NCBI GenBank assembly: GCA_021770755.1
Contig: JAETQI010000001.1
Location: 124,001 to 188,000, forward strand
DNA from: Lachnospiraceae bacterium
GTDB taxonomy: Bacteria; Bacillota; Clostridia; Lachnospirales; Lachnospiraceae
Direction: 5' to 3'
DNA: 64,000 nt
Positions 9,266-19,535 of this stretch are shown in pieces. The notes under the pieces were generated by a model. That model was not told the DNA's origin, ran no database searches, and worked only from the letters and a program-made list of their open reading frames with translations. Each line of letters begins with the position of its first letter. Position 1 is the stretch's first letter. Both the position numbers and the translations under genes were made by a program.

Positions 9266-12200
9266 AATACATTGTAAATAGAATTGTTGAGCTAATATTG
9301 GGAAATGAGCCATCTGCTGATAATGAGACGATGGTTCGTGTGGATGGTTTTGATAATATCGCAGTTTATGAACAGGTCGCAGAAAGAATCACATCATTAC
9401 TTGAGGAAAAAGGACTTACTGTCGATGTGAAACTTGCGAAAAACAAGTGGAATTCTTTTCAGAAAAATCCTGAGAATACAACGGTCTTACAGTCTATGAA
9501 ACAGCACGGGTGGATTGCGGAGGAAGATAGTGTTACGCATTATAGGAATCTGCACACGAGTAATGTTGTCGTATTGATGGGTACTGAAGATGAAGAAGAT
9601 AAAGGAGGTCTTGCAAATTGTAATAGTATTACACCGGAGCTTCTTATCAAAACATTAAATGGAAAATATCATTTGGTGTTTGGTGAGGATTCTCTTACTG
9701 ATCAGGATAATGCTTTGGTTGATCGCCTTTATAAGGATTTATTTGAGTATGAAGCGGTAGATATTTGCAAGTTGAGTGACATAGCGGATTCATGGGAAGG
9801 AAAGATCACAAATGGCAAGGATTTTATGGAGCTTTTCTTTGAAGGTCTTCCTGCATGGGGACTACCTTATAGACGGCTTGAGCTGCCAGGGCAGAAAGAC
9901 GTTATGGGGCGTAAAAATGTGCTTGCAGGTTGTCGTAGATTTATTGTACGTCAGCCGTTTAATAGCAAAATGTCAATTACGCAGTACAATAAGTATATGA
10001 AAAAAATTGATTATTATAATTCAGGCGAAGCTGAATTAGTTAAATATCCTTCAGATCATGAGTGTTGGAGTGAGCAAGGGGTAAAGGATTATGACGAGTT
10101 CTCAAAAGTATTAAAGGAGTTTATTGTAGGGGAGAACCTTCAAGAAAATACAAGGAAGTTATTAAAAGTTGATTATTGTATTGTTGAAGATGTGCTCGAT
10201 ATCGGAGTTCCACCAGAAAAAAAGAAACCTAAGAATAAGGTGAAAACATTGGTTGGAGAGCCACTGGAAATCTTTGCAAATGCACTTTTTGTAACTTTGG
10301 CACATCTCAAAAACGTAGATATTCGTGTAGACAATATAAAGTTTGATTTTACACCGGCTGAAATCGTGTGTATGTACTCAGATGTTGAGCATGACGAGGA
10401 AAAACAGCAATTACTAGAGACGTGGAAGTCAATCTGTACTCATTGCGGTGGTGTGATAGAGTATCTAAACAAGAGAATGTGGATGGTAAATGAGAATGAT
10501 ATCACTTTAACCTGCTTTCCTGAAAACTTCTTAATACCCGCACAGGCGTATCATTACATTGAAGAAGATCTATACGTAAAACCTGCTGCGGCAAATAAGT
10601 CTGTCAGTAAAATTAATTTTTCAACGTGTTATGAGGTTGATGGTGAAATTTATCACCATTATTTTCAATGGAAATTTGATATGGCAAATTCCTGGGATAA
10701 GAATTTTGGTGAATTATGTTTGCAAGATTTTTGCAGTACCAAAGATGGAAACTTTATTCCGGTATCAGAAATATCTAAAATTAATTCATTAATATTTTCT
10801 AAGAGCGAGGAAGAATTTTTTGACCGTTTAAAAGAAAGTGAAATTGGGTTTAAATTTAACCTTACAGAGTATATAGATAAAAAGATTCCAAAGGATGAGA
10901 AGGTGGTTTCTGCTAAATTTGACGAAGCGGGAAAAGCTTTTACCGAGTTTTCATATGCTGTTGCGAACGAGGGATTTTATACTTGTATAGCAAAGGATCA
11001 TTCTGAATTGTCAAAGCTTTGTGACGCATATGTAAGTTTAGGTAAATATTTAAGAGAAAGAACATTTCCAGAAAATTTAAAGTGGATATTAGATGCATAC
11101 ATTAATGCGTTTAATATTATAGGAGATACAAGTGTCTTAACGTCACAGAAAGACATAGAGAGCTGTATTGTGCCTGCATGGCATCCGGCTGCATTGGAAA
11201 AATTAAATGATCAAAAAATATTTTTCCTTGATGGCTGTGAGGAATGGTGGAATGATGCACAGGGCAAGGACAAGATTTCTGAGAAAGAGATAACAGATAC
11301 GCTTACGGGTCTTCTTCAAATGAGTATGATACAAAGTACACTTGACATTTTCCCGTCTTATGGACAGGTGTATTTTGGTGCAATTGCATCATTTGGTGCA
11401 TTTAGTCTATATGGCAGAAGTGATATTAAAAATGAGAATCGTTTGAGGGATATGATTCACAAGGATGCTATTTTTGATGATGATTTTGACCGGAATGAGG
11501 TTTCCCGGTTAAATGATAATGCCAAGATGATCTACAGTGTAATGTCAGACTATGCGAAAGCTTTTCCAAACTCAGCAGACAACCTTAGCATTGTATTTAT
11601 AGATCCGTCAGAGTTGCAGCCGATCGTAGCGGCAGTCTATAGATTTATTGAGGTCAGAAGAAAAAAGGATGAGCGGGCAAAAATTGATATTTCGCTTCGG
11701 ATTTTAGTAAGACCAGAGAATAAGGGTGGAAGGAATTATCTGGCGTATTGGATGGATGAGTTCTTCTCGCAGGATGAGAGTGTGAATATTCACACTTATC
11801 TGAATGAATGGAATAACAAGTCGGCACTTGAAAAATTGTTAAACGGGAATAATGATATTGCCTTTGTGATGGACATTCTAAAGGTGAATAATCTTGGCTT
11901 TGTATCGTCTTATAAGGATACATGTCTGGCGCCGAGCCAGTGTAGATTTCCCATTGTATATAAGCCAACACCAATTTCAAGCACATCTGTGAAGCGGACG
12001 ATAGAACTTTCACAACCACAATTTAAGGTTGCCTTTGAACACACACAAATTGTACGTTATCGTAATAATATGGAAAAGATTCCAGATGGGGTGTATATCG
12101 CTTCGAAGGAAGTAGGCATTGATGCGGATGGACTTGCTATTGTTCATTTTCTTCATGAGAAGGCATATTGGGTTGTGTGTGTGGATAGCGGTATGGATGG

Positions 12201-14463
12201 AGCGTTGTTAAGAAGCGATGATTCTCATCAGCAGGATTACAATATTATAGGTTTTAGTACAGGGAAAGGTGCATATGGACAATACAATTTAACGATTACG
12301 GCTAGAAAAACGATTCTGGAAACCATAAGAAAGAAATTGGAAAACCGACTGTATAGCTTGTTTCAATGGGACAAACAACATATAAAGAAAGTCGCGCAGT
12401 TTTGCATTGACGAAGCAAGTGGTTTGGATGGCATCAGTCTTTTGGCAGCAACGAACCCAAAGGATGAAAATATACGTGAATTTATGGCATATGTTTTGAC
12501 ATCTCTCAGGGAAGAAAAATTGGAAGGCGGGAGTGTGCTTAAAATTGTTGTTCATCTGGACTCCTATAAACACTGGTTTGGAGGAGATATAGATAAAGAT
12601 GACGAAAATGCTGCACTCCGTCCTGATTTTCTGGTATTAGAAGCATTCCTTGATGATAATGACAAACTAAAGTTGAAAGCAACAGTAACAGAATGCAAGA
12701 CATCTATATATGCGAATGCTGAACAGCACAAGGAACACGCTATTGAGCAAGTGAGACAGGGCGTTCGCAGATTGAGTAGGATTTTTAACCCAAAATCGAA
12801 ATCTATTAAAAGAAGATATTGGTTCGCACAGTTATATCGTGCTTTGGCGTTTGCACAAGTGACCTTTAGCAATAATACAGAGGAATTTGCGGAGTTAGCT
12901 ACAAAACTTAGAAGTGTTCTTGATGGAAATTACGAAATTGAGTGGAATGGAAGAGTTCTTGGATTCTGGTTAGATATGCAAGGTGATGAGGAGGTTGAAA
13001 CTGTTTCAGGCGAAGAAAAAATATGCATATATGATATTCCGCAAAAGATCATTCAGTCTCTTTTATTAAAAGAAAATCTAGACGAAGTTGAGTATGTGAT
13101 GATTGATCCAAAAGAGGTTGTTGAAGATGAGGAACAGCAGGAGAAAATCAGGGAGCGAGAAAAGCTTCTTGATGACGAGATAGCAACAACACAGAAAGGA
13201 AAAGCAAAGAGTATGCAAGTATCAGAAGTTGCGAGACCGCTTGTATCACCAAAGAATGATCCGCAGGATGCACATACAGATGATGAAAAAAGAGAAGAAA
13301 AATTTGGTCGTGAGCCGGAAAGTGCAGAGAATATGAATAAAGTCAATCTTGACGATATTCGTGTTTTAATTGGTAAGAGTAAAACTTTGTCAGATGTTTA
13401 CTGGGAATTTGGAAGTCGGCAAATGGCAAATCGTCATCTGTTGATAACAGGAACTTCGGGACAAGGAAAGACATATAGCATTCAGACAATGTTGTATGAG
13501 CTGGCAAAGAGCAATATTTCTTCAGTAATCTTTGATTATACAGAGGGATTCCGGCTTGATCAGCTTGAAACTGAGTTTGTCGAGAGCATGAACCACAAGA
13601 TAAATCAGCATATTATAAAACTTCAGGGTGTTCCTATCAATCCATTCAAAAGACAGGAGCAAGATTTTGCAGGAATGAAAATACAGGATACGCCCGCAGA
13701 TGTTGCAGGAAGGTTTGCTAATATTTTGACACATGTGTATGGTTTTGGCGATCAGCAATATGCTGCTATTTACGAGGCAACTAGAGTTGGTTTGGAAGAA
13801 TATGGAGATGGTATGGATATGACTCATTTCCAGGAAGAATTGATAAAGATACAGCCGAAAAATGCTCATGCAAAAACGGTTGTGTCGAAGATGACACCTT
13901 TTTTCCATAGCATTGAATTTAATAAGGATGCAGAGTTTGATTGGGGTAGTATCTTATATGCATCAGAGGCAAAGATGAATATTTTTCAACTCACAATGAT
14001 TGATAGGGAAATGCAGGTTATTGTGACCGAACTAATGTTGTGGGATGCATGGTATTATACGAAAAATTATGGTTCCAAAGAAAATCCTTTTGTAGTGGTC
14101 TTAGATGAAGCACAGAATCTTTCTCATAAGGAGAATTCACCTAGTAAGGCGATTTTAACAGAAGGCAGAAAATTTGGCTGGTCAGCGTGGTTTGCTACAC
14201 AGTCTTTAAAGGTTCTTGCAGATGATGAGGTTGTAAGGCTAATGCAGGCGGCGTTTAAGCTCTATTTTAAGCCTACGGATGAGGAAATCACAAAAATGTC
14301 CAAGCAGCTCGATCCCACTAATCCATCGCTTTGGATTGGCGCATTAAAGGCTTTGAAAAAGGGACAGTGTATTGTAGTGGGGGATCGCAAAAAGGATGAT
14401 GGCACTTTTGGAAGTACAAAGCCTACAGTGGCCAACATTACTTCGTTTAAGGATAGGTGTTAG
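9262..14463 (+). CDS. dptH: DptH: very large restriction subunit with PD-(D/E)XK-like motif and C-terminal HerA-like ATPase
   Basis: 1733 aa, the expected size for DptH (DndH). The C-terminal third is a HerA/FtsK-type ATPase: Walker A GTSGQGKT (residues 1397-1404), Walker B VVVLDEAQ (D1615, E1616), and a TEGRKFGWSAWFATQS stretch as in HerA proteins. Just before it, residues 1105-1150 read RPDFLVLEAF (D1122) then VTECKTS (E1144, K1146), the spacing of a PD-(D/E)XK nuclease core. A charged linker at about 1270-1360 separates the two. Inference: the subunit moves along DNA and cuts it, guided by modification state. The N-terminal 1000 residues are unassigned. It is the last of the DptFGH set; the next start is 1 nt beyond its stop. 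Confidence 0.75.
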   Translation: MKYIVNRIVELILGNEPSADNETMVRVDGFDNIAVYEQVAERITSLLEEKGLTVDVKLAKNKWNSFQKNPENTTVLQSMKQHGWIAEEDSVTHYRNLHTSNVVVLMGTEDEEDKGGLANCNSITPELLIKTLNGKYHLVFGEDSLTDQDNALVDRLYKDLFEYEAVDICKLSDIADSWEGKITNGKDFMELFFEGLPAWGLPYRRLELPGQKDVMGRKNVLAGCRRFIVRQPFNSKMSITQYNKYMKKIDYYNSGEAELVKYPSDHECWSEQGVKDYDEFSKVLKEFIVGENLQENTRKLLKVDYCIVEDVLDIGVPPEKKKPKNKVKTLVGEPLEIFANALFVTLAHLKNVDIRVDNIKFDFTPAEIVCMYSDVEHDEEKQQLLETWKSICTHCGGVIEYLNKRMWMVNENDITLTCFPENFLIPAQAYHYIEEDLYVKPAAANKSVSKINFSTCYEVDGEIYHHYFQWKFDMANSWDKNFGELCLQDFCSTKDGNFIPVSEISKINSLIFSKSEEEFFDRLKESEIGFKFNLTEYIDKKIPKDEKVVSAKFDEAGKAFTEFSYAVANEGFYTCIAKDHSELSKLCDAYVSLGKYLRERTFPENLKWILDAYINAFNIIGDTSVLTSQKDIESCIVPAWHPAALEKLNDQKIFFLDGCEEWWNDAQGKDKISEKEITDTLTGLLQMSMIQSTLDIFPSYGQVYFGAIASFGAFSLYGRSDIKNENRLRDMIHKDAIFDDDFDRNEVSRLNDNAKMIYSVMSDYAKAFPNSADNLSIVFIDPSELQPIVAAVYRFIEVRRKKDERAKIDISLRILVRPENKGGRNYLAYWMDEFFSQDESVNIHTYLNEWNNKSALEKLLNGNNDIAFVMDILKVNNLGFVSSYKDTCLAPSQCRFPIVYKPTPISSTSVKRTIELSQPQFKVAFEHTQIVRYRNNMEKIPDGVYIASKEVGIDADGLAIVHFLHEKAYWVVCVDSGMDGALLRSDDSHQQDYNIIGFSTGKGAYGQYNLTITARKTILETIRKKLENRLYSLFQWDKQHIKKVAQFCIDEASGLDGISLLAATNPKDENIREFMAYVLTSLREEKLEGGSVLKIVVHLDSYKHWFGGDIDKDDENAALRPDFLVLEAFLDDNDKLKLKATVTECKTSIYANAEQHKEHAIEQVRQGVRRLSRIFNPKSKSIKRRYWFAQLYRALAFAQVTFSNNTEEFAELATKLRSVLDGNYEIEWNGRVLGFWLDMQGDEEVETVSGEEKICIYDIPQKIIQSLLLKENLDEVEYVMIDPKEVVEDEEQQEKIREREKLLDDEIATTQKGKAKSMQVSEVARPLVSPKNDPQDAHTDDEKREEKFGREPESAENMNKVNLDDIRVLIGKSKTLSDVYWEFGSRQMANRHLLITGTSGQGKTYSIQTMLYELAKSNISSVIFDYTEGFRLDQLETEFVESMNHKINQHIIKLQGVPINPFKRQEQDFAGMKIQDTPADVAGRFANILTHVYGFGDQQYAAIYEATRVGLEEYGDGMDMTHFQEELIKIQPKNAHAKTVVSKMTPFFHSIEFNKDAEFDWGSILYASEAKMNIFQLTMIDREMQVIVTELMLWDAWYYTKNYGSKENPFVVVLDEAQNLSHKENSPSKAILTEGRKFGWSAWFATQSLKVLADDEVVRLMQAAFKLYFKPTDEEITKMSKQLDPTNPSLWIGALKALKKGQCIVVGDRKKDDGTFGSTKPTVANITSFKDRC

Positions 14464-14464
14464 C

Positions 14465-15286
14465 ATGGTAAAACAAGTCAATATAAATTTCCATCAGACA
14501 TTTAAGCCAGAGGGTCAGTACATCAGCAGTATCTTAGATATTGCTGATGGAAAGTCATGGCATAGTTTGAAGGACATTTCTGGAATTACAGGAATTCCAC
14601 AAGGGGTATCCAGTGGTAAGGTAGAGCCACATATTAGTTATGCCGAATATATGGGGTTGGTTAAAAGTGAAAAGAAAGACAAGCAAATTCAGTTAACAAG
14701 GACTAAGTTAGGTGAATGTGTTCGCATGGAAGATCCAGGCTTACAGGAGCTTTTGACTAAATTGTTGTTGCATGCCATGATTTTGCGCCGGGAGGAAGGT
14801 GCAGGCATGTGGAGTTCGATTTTTAGAGAAATTTTTCCAAAGTATCATAATGGAATAAAAAAAGAGATGCTTATTTTAGAATTAAATCAGATTTACGATA
14901 ATAAGGTTACTGCGAAAAATATTGCCCCCTTTTTTGGCTCATATGATGACTTTTTCTCAGAAATTGGAATTTTAAATGTAGAAGATGATGTGGTTATATG
15001 TAAATCGCTTGTATATAACAAGGAATTTATTTATCTGTATGCGTTGGTGTTATGGGCATATTGGGAGGAGTATTATCCTGGGCAGGAGGAGATATCATCG
15101 GCTCAATTTGCAGAATTAAGATTTGGCAAGATCTTCGGATGGGATACACAGAGCGAGTATGAAGTGCTGGAACATTTAGCGGACAAGGGATTACTGCGAA
15201 TGAATCGACAATTAATGCCATACACGATTTTGAAACTGACAAATAAGGAAGCACTGATTAGTAGCCTGTATAGTGAATTGTGTTAG
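14465..15286 (+). CDS. Second DUF4007-like winged-helix protein, paired with the next ATPase
   Basis: 273 aa. A reading frame open further upstream would run into dptH, but ATG 14465 sits 1 nt after the dptH stop and is the natural start. The N-terminus looks like a helix-turn-helix (SLKDISGITGIPQGVSSGKV). The middle has DPGLQELLTKLLLHAM, laid out like the DPYFEDFFSLWLLHSN block of the DUF4007 protein at 418-1278, and both end in a winged-helix-like segment (ADKGLLRMN here, DSLGYIRVD there). I infer a diverged DUF4007 paralogue, not proven without alignment. Like the first copy, it is directly followed by a large YGxGKSH ATPase, so the two genes probably act together. Confidence 0.55.
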   Translation: MVKQVNINFHQTFKPEGQYISSILDIADGKSWHSLKDISGITGIPQGVSSGKVEPHISYAEYMGLVKSEKKDKQIQLTRTKLGECVRMEDPGLQELLTKLLLHAMILRREEGAGMWSSIFREIFPKYHNGIKKEMLILELNQIYDNKVTAKNIAPFFGSYDDFFSEIGILNVEDDVVICKSLVYNKEFIYLYALVLWAYWEEYYPGQEEISSAQFAELRFGKIFGWDTQSEYEVLEHLADKGLLRMNRQLMPYTILKLTNKEALISSLYSELC

Positions 15287-15299
15287 GAGGACACCAACA

Positions 15300-18200
15300 A
15301 TGGAGTTAGGAAAAATACTAGAGTTTAGAAAAGATTTATATTTTGAGGGTGCAGTTCAGGCAGATTGGTTTTATGATCAGGAAAAAGCTGTAAAAGTATC
15401 AGAAAATTTTGTGTTTCATGGTAAGCAATACTTTGGGGTTGAGGATCAGGGGATTGGAAATAAAAAATGGATTGATACAATCAGTCTCGTCAAAGAATTA
15501 GCAGAAAAGATGGCAGACGATCATGCCAATGCCCTTACATTGGCCATTGCTGATTATGGAACAGGAAAATCACATTTTGCTGTAACTTTGGGGCAGATTT
15601 TTTCCGGAAAAGATTATATGCCGCAAACATATAATAAAGTTATATCTAATATATCTAGTATTGATCCTGCTGCTGCCAAGCATATTCAGGCATTAACTGA
15701 TGAAAGAAATTTTGTTATGGTAATTAACGGAATGAGAGATTTTAATCTGCATTCTGAAATACTAAAGGCAGCACAAAAGAGTTTAAAATTATACGGACTG
15801 CCAGATGATGGTTTAAAAAAACTGAACAGGGCTTTAGATACAGCAGAGACGTTCTTTAGCCGTAATATAAAGAATTCCATTACTTTATTTGAAGAAAAGG
15901 CAAAGGAATTGGGCTGGAATGAAACAGGTAATCACTTGATAGAAAAAATCCATGACAATCTTATGACGGATGATGCCGCCTTTGATATTGTAAATGCGGT
16001 TTATACAGAGATTAATGGACAGGAAATTAGATGGGATGAAGGGCTTTCGGCTGCCAATATTCTTGAAATGCTTATATCAGAGTACTGTGGTATGAACGGC
16101 CGGTTTGAGCACATTATCTTATTATTTGATGAGTTTGGGAGATATCTGGAATATGCTTCTGGGGTTAATGCTGCAAAATCAGGAGATTCTGCATTACAGC
16201 AGATTTTTGAGACGGCACAAAATGCAGGTGGTGTTTTGCAGGTGATCAATTTTATCCAGTCGGATATTAAGACTTATTTGCAACGTGTAGATCAAACAAA
16301 AAATATTAGTCGGTATATTGGACGTTACGATGCAAGTGACAAATATTATATTTCCTCTAATCTGGAAACTGTCTTTGCGAATTTGATTCAACGTAAGGAT
16401 AAGAAAGCTTTTGAAGAAAATGTGGTTTTATGGCAAAAAACAAATGGAATTCAGTGGAAATATATTTTTGAAAAGTTAAATGCATGGCTTGTCACTAAAG
16501 GGATATGGAAGGATTATGCTTTGTTTCGCAAGATAGTAGTAGAAGGTATTTATCCAATGCATCCGCTTTCTACATTTATGTTAACACAGTTATCTGATTA
16601 TTTGCAGAATCGATCTTCTTTAACTCTGATTAGTCAATACATAGAAAGCTCCAAATCCGTTGACATTTCAGAAAATTATTTTGTGATTATGCCTGAAACA
16701 TTAATGCTTGGTGATTTATATACTGAAATGCTTGCAGCAGAGCAGGAGGGAAGGCAGCCGTCACAGCAGTGCATTCGGTATGACAATATTTTAAGGAAGT
16801 ATGGCGATAAACTATCAGAAAAGGCATTGGCAGTACTTAGATCCAATTTAATTCTTAGAATTCTTCGTTTTAGAACGAAGGATTACACAGATGCTAAGGA
16901 GGCATTGGCACTTTGTAGTGGACTGTCCATTATAGAAATTGAGGAAGAACTGAAATGGCTTGAAAATGAATATGCAGTTTTGGGTTTTGATGATCATGCC
17001 GGATGTTTTGACTTTATGGAAGAGTCAAATGGGGCACATGATTTCAAAGTATTAAAGAAGCGTCTTGTGGCGGGAGCTGTTATTGATAAATCATTATTAC
17101 AGGATTTTAAGATTAAAGAGATAGCAGGTGTATTAGAAAAGCAGACTACAAACTTTGCACTGCAGCATAGGATAACGACAAATGAATGGTTGTTCGAACA
17201 GGAATTGTATGCAATAGAGCAATTTGATGAGATAGGGGTAAAAACATCTTTAAAAGAGTGGAATAACGCAACTGGTTCTACGACTGCCAAGGGAAGGTTG
17301 ATATGGCTGTATGCGAATAAGGATACAGAAGCTTTATATGTGGAACGTGCTCAAATATTAGTTAAGGAGTTCGTTGGGACACCTATCATTGTGATGTTAT
17401 TAAATGATGCCGATAATAGGCTTTACGATGCACTTTTAGAGTATAATGTATTAGATATGCTAGATGATGTAAATCGAAATAAGTATGATCGTTATTATCA
17501 GGCAGATTTTGGACAGGCAGAGTGTAATCTGAGAGACGAGTTTTTAGAGCTAAAGAAAAAACGAATTCGTATTGGTGAGAAAGAAATAGAGGAATTGAAG
17601 ACGAGAATGCCTGTGTTTCTGACAGGGGTTTTTGAAGAACTATATCCTGCTGCGATTCCGTTTTCGTTTGATGGTTTTATAACAAAGGGAAACAATTTGG
17701 GGGGTAAGGGAGGTGCTTATTACTGTACGATTATTAAGATGTTGCTTTCTAATTCTGTCAATGAAACAACAATCCATAATTTTCCCAGCGATGTTCGAAA
17801 TAGAATTGAGGCGTTATTGATGACAACGAACGCGACTTCATGGAAGTGCATAGATCAGGAATTCAGAGTGATTCCGCCAGAAGAAAATAAAGCACGTCAA
17901 GTATATGACAGAATTGTGGCAAGCATCACTGAAAATACAGAATATGGATGCAAAAATATTTTTGACACATATTGCCGTCCGCCATATGGAATGAGTGAAG
18001 ATGTTGTTACACTTATGATGGCTGTTATTTGTGCAAATCTTAATTATTGCCTGAGATTTCAATATAACGGTTCAACGATAAATATCAACAATTGGAAGGA
18101 ACTTGTTGTAATTAAGGATAAGAAGATTGATATTGATGTTGTAAAGCAATCTGTGTTTGTAATGGTAGATGCAGGTGCAGTTACAGGGAAGTATATGCGA

Positions 18201-19535
18201 TTCTTTGACAAGGTTCAATCTAATAGGAGTATTGCTGAGGTTGTGTCACTTGAAAAAACGCTATCAAATATGATGGAGATAGATGAGATTCCAGAAGAAT
18301 TGAATACGCAATATCTACTTGCAAGAAAATATCTGGATTCAGGTAAAAAAGCATTTCATGAATGGAGGAGTCATATAGACAAAATTGATGAAAAATTGGA
18401 GGCTGCTGTGGAAGAAAAGAGTCTGTATGAAGCCCTTAAGGGGTTGAAAATGGTAGCAGATATTCCTTATACGAAGATATTTAAGGACAATGGGTATGAA
18501 ATAGATGGAGATTCAAAGGCTTCTGTTAAAAGGATGGTTGACAGTTTAAGAAGTATAGTAGATCAGCTAATTGCTCCTTATGTCGCAAGTTTGTATTGTA
18601 AAACAGTTGAGGGAATTAATACGTTTAGAAATCACAATACAAAAATGATGGAAATGCTTGAAGGACTTGGCTTTCCAGAGTATGCTTTAATGGTTAAGAA
18701 GCGTAGGGATGAGGAACTTGGTAATATCGATGAGATTCGTTCGCGTGAGGAACTCAGAGTAGATTGTGAGAAGTTTTTGGAAAAAAGCCATATTACTAAA
18801 TATGTTACTTATGTAAATATTTGTCATTTTTTAAAGGAAGGAAAAGAATTACAGGCGAGAGTACAAAAATATGGTGCCGCATTGGGGAAGGATGCTCAAA
18901 GAATTTGTGATAATATTAATGGCAGAGTCAATGAACTGAAAAAGAGTCACGATCGAACCATGAAAGATATGTCAGATATCTGGGATGATCTTTACGAAGT
19001 GAAATGTGCCGAAGATGTGGAGAATTTACTGGACAATATTGCTACCGTTTTGCAGAAGGGAATACCCGAAGCAGATCAGTCGAGTTTTGAGGAGTTGCAG
19101 GGAAGTCTGCAGGAGTTTTTGGAGGATATTGATGTAATTAAGAATGCATCACAGTCAAGAAAAAAGTGTAAAATGATTTCAGAAGCAATGCTTGAAAAAT
19201 ATGAGAAGATAGAATTCGATTTTGATGTGCTTTCCGTTTTGGAAGGGATTATATCTGAATTTGAGAAGGCGCTCGAAGAAAAAGAGCAAAGATGGATTGC
19301 GGATGAGTTAACGCTTGGCGATAAAAGTAGAAATGCTGTTCATCACTGGAAAGAAAAATTAAAAATTTTACCAGAATTTTTATCAAAGGAAACAATCGCA
19401 ATGGTTAAAATACTTGATCAAGAGGCAGATGAAATAATCAAGGAAAGCAAGATAGAGGATGTTATATTTTACTTTGATAAATTGGACGAAGCAGAAAAGA
19501 GAGAATGCATACAGAAGCTGCAAAGCAGATTGTAA
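15300..19535 (+). CDS. Second large P-loop ATPase with C-terminal coiled-coil region, SspC/BrxC-like
   Basis: About 1411 aa. P-loop ADYGTGKSH (residues 84-92) and Walker B ILLFDEFGRYLE (D277, E278) match the motifs of the ATPase at 1293-4877 (SYGKGKSH; IVFDEFSKFIE). Residues after about 1000 are rich in Glu/Lys/Leu and look coiled-coil. ATG 15300 follows AGGAGG by 9 nt; an upstream in-frame ATG would overlap the previous gene. As the last gene of the phosphorothioation operon it seems to be a duplicated SspC-like motor with its own DUF4007-like partner. An alternative is a BREX-type PglY/BrxC ATPase recruited to the operon. Its stop codon lies inside the left arm of the inverted repeat described next. 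Confidence 0.6.
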   Translation: MELGKILEFRKDLYFEGAVQADWFYDQEKAVKVSENFVFHGKQYFGVEDQGIGNKKWIDTISLVKELAEKMADDHANALTLAIADYGTGKSHFAVTLGQIFSGKDYMPQTYNKVISNISSIDPAAAKHIQALTDERNFVMVINGMRDFNLHSEILKAAQKSLKLYGLPDDGLKKLNRALDTAETFFSRNIKNSITLFEEKAKELGWNETGNHLIEKIHDNLMTDDAAFDIVNAVYTEINGQEIRWDEGLSAANILEMLISEYCGMNGRFEHIILLFDEFGRYLEYASGVNAAKSGDSALQQIFETAQNAGGVLQVINFIQSDIKTYLQRVDQTKNISRYIGRYDASDKYYISSNLETVFANLIQRKDKKAFEENVVLWQKTNGIQWKYIFEKLNAWLVTKGIWKDYALFRKIVVEGIYPMHPLSTFMLTQLSDYLQNRSSLTLISQYIESSKSVDISENYFVIMPETLMLGDLYTEMLAAEQEGRQPSQQCIRYDNILRKYGDKLSEKALAVLRSNLILRILRFRTKDYTDAKEALALCSGLSIIEIEEELKWLENEYAVLGFDDHAGCFDFMEESNGAHDFKVLKKRLVAGAVIDKSLLQDFKIKEIAGVLEKQTTNFALQHRITTNEWLFEQELYAIEQFDEIGVKTSLKEWNNATGSTTAKGRLIWLYANKDTEALYVERAQILVKEFVGTPIIVMLLNDADNRLYDALLEYNVLDMLDDVNRNKYDRYYQADFGQAECNLRDEFLELKKKRIRIGEKEIEELKTRMPVFLTGVFEELYPAAIPFSFDGFITKGNNLGGKGGAYYCTIIKMLLSNSVNETTIHNFPSDVRNRIEALLMTTNATSWKCIDQEFRVIPPEENKARQVYDRIVASITENTEYGCKNIFDTYCRPPYGMSEDVVTLMMAVICANLNYCLRFQYNGSTININNWKELVVIKDKKIDIDVVKQSVFVMVDAGAVTGKYMRFFDKVQSNRSIAEVVSLEKTLSNMMEIDEIPEELNTQYLLARKYLDSGKKAFHEWRSHIDKIDEKLEAAVEEKSLYEALKGLKMVADIPYTKIFKDNGYEIDGDSKASVKRMVDSLRSIVDQLIAPYVASLYCKTVEGINTFRNHNTKMMEMLEGLGFPEYALMVKKRRDEELGNIDEIRSREELRVDCEKFLEKSHITKYVTYVNICHFLKEGKELQARVQKYGAALGKDAQRICDNINGRVNELKKSHDRTMKDMSDIWDDLYEVKCAEDVENLLDNIATVLQKGIPEADQSSFEELQGSLQEFLEDIDVIKNASQSRKKCKMISEAMLEKYEKIEFDFDVLSVLEGIISEFEKALEEKEQRWIADELTLGDKSRNAVHHWKEKLKILPEFLSKETIAMVKILDQEADEIIKESKIEDVIFYFDKLDEAEKRECIQKLQSRL

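Noticed and set aside
1293-19535. A BREX system, because of the BrxC/PglY-like ATPase loops
   Set aside because: No PglZ phosphatase or PglX methyltransferase is present, while sulfur-transfer and DptFGH genes are. Kept only as an alternative for the ATPases.
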